Part shown: piece after piece, positions 6,395 to 9,683 of the stretch
How the letters are laid out: every line of letters starts with the position of its first letter
Position numbering within the stretch: the stretch's first letter is position 1
Source: JAOTYV01 sp041557595
GTDB taxonomy: Bacteria > Pseudomonadota > Alphaproteobacteria > UBA8366
Assembly: GCA_041557595.1 (NCBI GenBank)
Contig: JBFFGE010000174.1
Coordinates: 1-9,683, forward strand
Length of the DNA stretch: 9,683 nucleotides
Direction: 5' to 3'
The notes under the pieces: model-generated
Database searches by the model: none
What the model was told of the DNA's origin: nothing
Seen by the model: the letters and a program-made list of their open reading frames with translations, nothing else
Translations under genes and position numbers: made by a program

Positions 6395-7308
6395 CCGCGC
6401 CGATCGCTCTCTTCGTCTATCGGCGGCCCGGCTATACGCGCCGCGCCGTCGAGGCGCTCAAGGCGAATCCGGAAGCTGCCGTCTCGCCGCTCCATGTCTT
6501 TTCGGACGGAGCCGCGTCGGTGCAACACGAGCCGGCCGTGCGCGAGGTCCGCGAATACATTCGCGGCATCGACGGGTTCGCCTCGATCAACATTATCGAG
6601 CGCGACCGCAACCTCGGTCTCGCCAAGTCGATTGTCTCCGGCGTCACGCAGCTGTGCCGCGACCACGGCCGCGTCATTGTCGTGGAAGACGATCTGATTG
6701 TGTCCGCCGGTTTCCTCGACTATATGAACGGCGCGCTCGATCGATATGCCGACGACGAGCGGGTGATGCAGATCGCGGGTCATATGTTCCCCGTCAGCTT
6801 TGCGGGTGTTCGGAGCGACGCGGTTTTTCTGCCGATCACCACCTCCTGGGGTTGGGCGACATGGGCCCGGGCGTGGCGGTACATGACACAGGGCCGGGAA
6901 CTTTATGATTGGATCGCCGATAGCGAAAGCCGCCGCCGGCAATTCGATGCAAACGGAAGCTTTCCCTATTTCGAAATGCTAGAAAAAAATGTCGAGGGTC
7001 AAATTAGTTCTTGGGCGATCGAGTGGTACGCATCGGTGTTTCGGAGAAAGGGCATGACATTGTTTCCGGTCCGGACGCTGGTTTCGAATACCGGCGACGA
7101 GGATGCCACGCACAGCGTCCGGCCCGAATTCTGGGCGTCCCAGCTCGATCCTGAATTCCGGGTGCGGACTTTTCCGGCGCCGGAAATCAATGGCCGTGCG
7201 ATGGGAATGCTGGAACGCTATTTTCGCAGCCGGGACGGCGGCCGCCACGGCGTCGGACGGTATCTGAAAAATGCCTTCGATCGCTTCACCGCAACGATTC
7301 GCGCCTGA
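6391..7308 (+). CDS. GT-A-type glycosyltransferase with EDD metal motif (GT2/GNT-I-like)
   Basis: The 305-residue product starts with APIALFVYRRPGYTRRAVEAL (residues 3-23), a nucleotide-binding opening found in GT2- and GNT-I-like glycosyltransferases. IERDRNLGLAKSI (69-81) follows, then RVIVVEDDLIVSAGFLDYM (94-112), in which Glu99-Asp100-Asp101 is the DXD-type metal and sugar-nucleotide site. TSWGWATWARAW (151-162) is a conserved acceptor-side block in this bacterial group. No membrane segment is obvious. The ATG at 6391 forms a four-base ATGA overlap with the GT4 gene; an upstream extension would only read through that gene in another frame. It is probably a cytoplasmic transferase in assembly of the same repeat unit. 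Close relatives are often given only as 'glycosyl transferase' or sugar transferase. Family membership is well supported, but sugar specificity is unknown. Confidence 0.87.
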   Translation: MTAPIALFVYRRPGYTRRAVEALKANPEAAVSPLHVFSDGAASVQHEPAVREVREYIRGIDGFASINIIERDRNLGLAKSIVSGVTQLCRDHGRVIVVEDDLIVSAGFLDYMNGALDRYADDERVMQIAGHMFPVSFAGVRSDAVFLPITTSWGWATWARAWRYMTQGRELYDWIADSESRRRQFDANGSFPYFEMLEKNVEGQISSWAIEWYASVFRRKGMTLFPVRTLVSNTGDEDATHSVRPEFWASQLDPEFRVRTFPAPEINGRAMGMLERYFRSRDGGRHGVGRYLKNAFDRFTATIRA

Positions 7309-7336
7309 CCGGTCGGCGCATAGGTCAAAACGAACA

Positions 7337-8035
7337 ATGATTTCCTTATTGAAAAGCGTCATTCCGAACCCTGTTAAGGCGTGGCTGAAACAACGCCTTC
7401 GGTCCACACCGGAACCGGTCGCGGCCGGACCCAACGCGGGTTCGCCCGACAAGCAAGATCTCGATATTTACTGGAATCCAGAGTTCGCGGACATGCTCGA
7501 ACATTGGGGAGAGGGCAACGCCTGGCATGAAATCCGGTATTTGACGGCGTTGTTGCACGGACCGGTCTTGGACATTGCTTGCGGCACCGGCCGTGTGATG
7601 GAAATCCTCTCGACCGATCTCGGAAAGGATGTTTTCGGGTGCGACATTTCGGAGTTTCTTCTCTCCAAGGCCGAGGAACGCGGCATTGCCCGCGACAGGC
7701 TGTTTGTCGAGGACGCCACCGCGATGTCGTTTAAGGACGATCAGTTCGCCTATGGTTATTCGATTGGCTCGTTGGAACATTTCACCGAAAGCGGGATCGG
7801 GGAATTTCTCCAGGAGTGCGCCCGGGTCGTCGAAAAACAGACCTTCCACATGATTCCCGTCTCCCGGTCCGGAACGGACCAAGGCTGGCTCAAGACGCAA
7901 CAGAGCTTTTTCAACAATTCGGTCGATTGGTGGCTGCAGCGGTACCGGGCTTCCTACCCGGTCGTGCAGGTTATCGATTCGCTGTGGGCCGATGAAATAT
8001 CCGTAGGGAAATGGTTCGTTTGCTCAAAAGAATAA
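7337..8035 (+). CDS. class I SAM-dependent methyltransferase
   Basis: The 232-residue product has a basic, amphipathic-looking N-terminus (MISLLKSVIPNPVKAWLKQR) that may help it sit near the membrane. A Rossmann methyltransferase domain follows. Motif I is VLDIACGTGRVMEIL at 77-91, the acidic residue after strand 2 is Asp103 in VFGCDIS, and VEDATAMSFKDDQFAYGYSIGSLEHF (124-149) covers motifs II and III. The ATG at 7337 was chosen because it follows the preceding stop by 28 bases and has AGGT about 11 bases upstream. An in-frame ATG at 7271 would lie inside the glycosyltransferase gene. Context suggests O- or N-methylation of a sugar or glycan end, but the fold alone does not give the acceptor. 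The stop lies 25 bases inside the next gene. Confidence 0.87.
   Translation: MISLLKSVIPNPVKAWLKQRLRSTPEPVAAGPNAGSPDKQDLDIYWNPEFADMLEHWGEGNAWHEIRYLTALLHGPVLDIACGTGRVMEILSTDLGKDVFGCDISEFLLSKAEERGIARDRLFVEDATAMSFKDDQFAYGYSIGSLEHFTESGIGEFLQECARVVEKQTFHMIPVSRSGTDQGWLKTQQSFFNNSVDWWLQRYRASYPVVQVIDSLWADEISVGKWFVCSKE
8005..8009 (+). promoter_or_regulatory. Shine-Dalgarno-like AGGGA before the beta-helix acyltransferase gene
   Basis: AGGGA lies inside the end of the upstream methyltransferase gene. It is one base from the ATG at 8011, too close, and ten bases from an in-frame TTG at 8020. The true start could therefore be TTG at 8020, shortening the protein by three residues. Confidence 0.3.
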
Positions 8036-8619
8036 GCGCTCGCCTCGGCAATCTGTTTCTTCGCTTGGCGGACGGCCCTCCGGATGCGCCGCCGCTTGCC
8101 GACGGGGTGGAGCTTCCGTCATCGAGCGACTTGCTTGGCCAGGTGCTGATCCGTAAGCCGGGCGGGCGCATCGTCATTGGCGAGGACTCGCTGGTTGAAG
8201 GAACACTGGTCGCCGAGACGGCGACTGCCGTTATCGCCGTCGGCCGCAATACCTTCGTCGGTGGCCAGTCGCTCGTCGACTGCGTCGCGAATATTTCAAT
8301 CGGAGACGACGTATTGATTTCGCATGGTTGTCTGATCGCTGACAGTGACAACCACAATATTCATTACCGGGTACGGCAAAAGGACCTTCGGGATTGGCGC
8401 GATAACCAAGACCACGACTGGTCGACGACGCAAACGGTTCCAGTGCGCATCGAAAATGGAAGTTGGATCGGCGCGAGGGCAATAATTCTCAAAGGTGTAA
8501 CGGTCGGCGAAGGTGCGGTTGTGGCGGCCGGAAGCGTCGTCACCAGGAACGTGCCTCCCTATACCGTTGTCGCGGGCAATCCGGCGAAGGTCGTGCGAGA
8601 CATAGAGCACGATGGCTGA
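8011..8619 (+). CDS. left-handed beta-helix (hexapeptide repeat) acyltransferase
   Basis: This is a predicted cytoplasmic acyltransferase of 202 residues, related to the LacA/WbbJ/NeuD-type hexapeptide family. Irregular hexapeptide repeats run through RIVIGEDSLVEGTLV (53-67), AVIAVGRNTFVGGQSLV (73-89) and ISIGDDVLISHGCLIADS (95-112). They resume in SWIGARAIILKGVTVGEGAVVAAGSVV (151-177), ending in PPYTVVAGNPAKVVRD (182-197), the usual cap of acetyl-CoA-dependent members. His115 in DSDNHNIH is placed as the catalytic histidine. Residues 119-150, rich in charge and aromatics, form a loop between repeat blocks and may set acceptor choice. It sits between two methyltransferases, overlapping the first by 25 bases and the second by 8, so it is co-translated with them. 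Acetylation of a sugar is most likely; other acyl groups cannot be excluded. Confidence 0.9.
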   Translation: MVRLLKRISARLGNLFLRLADGPPDAPPLADGVELPSSSDLLGQVLIRKPGGRIVIGEDSLVEGTLVAETATAVIAVGRNTFVGGQSLVDCVANISIGDDVLISHGCLIADSDNHNIHYRVRQKDLRDWRDNQDHDWSTTQTVPVRIENGSWIGARAIILKGVTVGEGAVVAAGSVVTRNVPPYTVVAGNPAKVVRDIEHDG

Positions 8620-9436
8620 GATCACCATGACTTGGGAAGAGGCCGTGCGGTGGCTCCGCGAACAGCCGGAGCAGCAGGACCTGGTGCGTGCCTGTTTCTT
8701 CGACGATCCGATCGAGGCCGCCGCCGACCGCTATCGCCATAGTGGCGAATGGCAGGCGCTGCGTGAATTTCTGCCGCCACCGCCGGCGCGCGTGCTGGAC
8801 GTGGGAGCCGGCCGCGGCATCGCCGCCTATGCATTTGCGTCGGAGGGATATCCGGTCACGGCCTTGGAGCCGGACAACAGCCCGCTCGTGGGCTCAGGCT
8901 GTATTCGAAAATTGGCCGAAAACACTGGGCTGCACATCGAGATCGCCGAATCCCATGCGGAGGATTTATCCTTCGAGGATGAGACCTTCGACATCGTCCA
9001 TTGCCGCCAGGCGTTGCACCATGCTTTCGATCTCCGAAGGATGTGCCGGGAATTGGGCCGCGTGCTCAAGCAGGGAGGGTTGTTTATCGCGACCCGCGAG
9101 CATGTCATATCGAAACCGGACGACATGCAGGTCTTTCTCGATGCGCATCCGCTGCACCGATTCTATCAGGGGGAGCATGCATATACTTTGAATGAATACC
9201 GGGCAGCGATCGGGGCCGGCGGCATCCGCCTCGATACCGTACTCAACCCGTATGCGTCGGACATAAATCTTTTTCCGGAATCGTGCGACGCCGTAAAACA
9301 GCGCGTTGCGGCGCAGTTCCATTGGCCGTTTCCGAACCTCGTTCCGGCCGCTTTCGTCCGGTATATGGGCGACCAGGACGAGACGCCCGGACGACTCTAC
9401 TCTTTCATCGGCCGGGCCGTCGGTCGGGACTGCTGA
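8612..9436 (+). CDS. class I SAM-dependent methyltransferase (Methyltransf_11-like)
   Basis: The 274-residue product has an unassigned N-terminal region of about 57 residues and then a methyltransferase domain. ARVLDVGAGRGIAAYAFA (59-76) is motif I, ALEPDNSP (84-91) carries the acidic ribose-binding Glu86, and HAEDLSFEDETFDIVHCRQALHHAFD (115-140) contains motifs II and III. LGRVLKQGGLFIATREHV (148-165) is the typical post-core strand. About 110 further residues follow, including NLVPAAFVRYMG, which I do not recognise as a named domain. ATG at 8612 overlaps the preceding gene by eight bases; ATG at 8627 is a possible shorter start. The two methyltransferases differ in sequence outside motif I, so they are not a recent duplication. 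The substrate is probably a sugar intermediate or glycan given the neighbours, but this is inference. Confidence 0.88.
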   Translation: MAEITMTWEEAVRWLREQPEQQDLVRACFFDDPIEAAADRYRHSGEWQALREFLPPPPARVLDVGAGRGIAAYAFASEGYPVTALEPDNSPLVGSGCIRKLAENTGLHIEIAESHAEDLSFEDETFDIVHCRQALHHAFDLRRMCRELGRVLKQGGLFIATREHVISKPDDMQVFLDAHPLHRFYQGEHAYTLNEYRAAIGAGGIRLDTVLNPYASDINLFPESCDAVKQRVAAQFHWPFPNLVPAAFVRYMGDQDETPGRLYSFIGRAVGRDC

Positions 9437-9437
9437 C

Positions 9438-9683
9438 ATGGCGGCAGGCAAGCAAAGCGTTTGGGTTACCGGCGCGTCGGGATTCCTCGGGCGTTACGTC
9501 GCGCGTTGTTTTGCCGATGCCGGCTGGACCGGTGCCGGATTGGGCCGTCGCGGCTGGGATGCCGAAGCGTTGCGCCGGTGGGGCATCGAAACGTGGCAAG
9601 AATCCCCGGTCGATACGGCCGCCCTCGAGACGCTGGCGGGCACGGCCGCGTTGCCCGACTGCGTATTTCATGCCGCGGGGGCC
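9438..9683 (+). CDS. extended SDR / NAD-dependent epimerase-dehydratase, N-terminal part (3' end outside window)
   Basis: Only the first 82 residues are present and the frame runs open to the end of the window. The start MAAGKQSVWVTGASGFLGRYV contains the Rossmann glycine motif TGASGFLG (residues 11-18) that binds NAD(P). The visible end PDCVFHAAGA resembles the VxHxAA segment of extended SDR enzymes acting on nucleotide sugars. The ATG at 9438 is one base after the preceding stop, as expected in this compact operon. In this setting it is probably an NDP-sugar epimerase, dehydratase or 4-ketoreductase that could act on the product of RfbB. The catalytic YxxxK lies beyond the edge, so the reaction and the cofactor cannot be assigned. 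It does not open like typical RmlD. Confidence 0.82.
   Translation, partial: MAAGKQSVWVTGASGFLGRYVARCFADAGWTGAGLGRRGWDAEALRRWGIETWQESPVDTAALETLAGTAALPDCVFHAAGA

Noticed and set aside
5609..6942. Two long minus-strand open frames opposite the glycosyltransferase genes
   Set aside because: Both lie opposite genes with clear family motifs, and their products are Arg/Pro-rich with no recognisable domain.
7309..7336. Possible regulatory site between the second glycosyltransferase and the first methyltransferase
   Set aside because: Only 28 bases, with a weak AGGT ribosome-binding candidate and no dyad or promoter-like elements.
9405..9671. Minus-strand open frame opposite the right-edge gene
   Set aside because: The plus strand encodes a textbook Rossmann motif starting one base after the previous stop, so the minus-strand frame is a shadow.
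1..9683. tRNA, rRNA, CRISPR, insertion sequence or phage elements
   Set aside because: Genes cover nearly all of the window, and I saw no cloverleaf-like sequence, spaced repeats, transposase motifs or terminal inverted repeats.

Overview
This window looks like the interior of a surface-polysaccharide (O-antigen, capsule or exopolysaccharide) biosynthesis locus from a moderately GC-rich Gram-negative bacterium. The residue patterns and tight ATGA-type gene overlaps fit an alphaproteobacterium, possibly Rhodospirillales-like. That placement is an impression from style, not a database result. All eleven genes are on the + strand. They are separated by at most about 43 bases or overlap, and no internal promoter or terminator is evident, so the window reads as part of one long operon. 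Both ends cut through genes.

Layout: positions 1-1547 hold the nucleotide-sugar start of the pathway, the 3' part of rfbB/rmlB (dTDP-glucose 4,6-dehydratase) overlapping rfbA/rmlA (glucose-1-phosphate thymidylyltransferase). Positions 1591-2433 encode a phytanoyl-CoA dioxygenase (PhyH)-family Fe(II)/2-oxoglutarate oxygenase. Positions 2470-5155 encode an AlgI-like MBOAT O-acyltransferase overlapping a membrane-anchored SGNH/AlgJ-like partner, a likely module for O-acetylating a glycan at or beyond the inner membrane. Positions 5162-7308 encode two glycosyltransferases, one GT4-like (GT-B) and one GT-A-like with an EDD motif. Positions 7337-9436 encode a class I SAM methyltransferase, a left-handed beta-helix acyltransferase and a second class I SAM methyltransferase. 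From 9438 to the end is the start of an extended SDR (NAD-dependent epimerase/dehydratase-like) gene.

How they may work together (inference): RmlA and RmlB make dTDP-4-keto-6-deoxyglucose. Neither rmlC nor rmlD lies in the visible part, so the final sugar is not fixed; the SDR at the right edge is a candidate reductase or epimerase. The glycosyltransferases assemble the glycan. Two methyltransferases, a soluble-type acyltransferase, the oxygenase and the MBOAT/SGNH pair would then decorate it. The most noteworthy features are the density of decoration enzymes, the PhyH oxygenase between sugar-nucleotide and O-acetylation genes, and the MBOAT-SGNH overlap with a non-ATG start. I see no RNA genes, CRISPR arrays, insertion sequences or long repeats, and there is no gene-free stretch above 300 bases.
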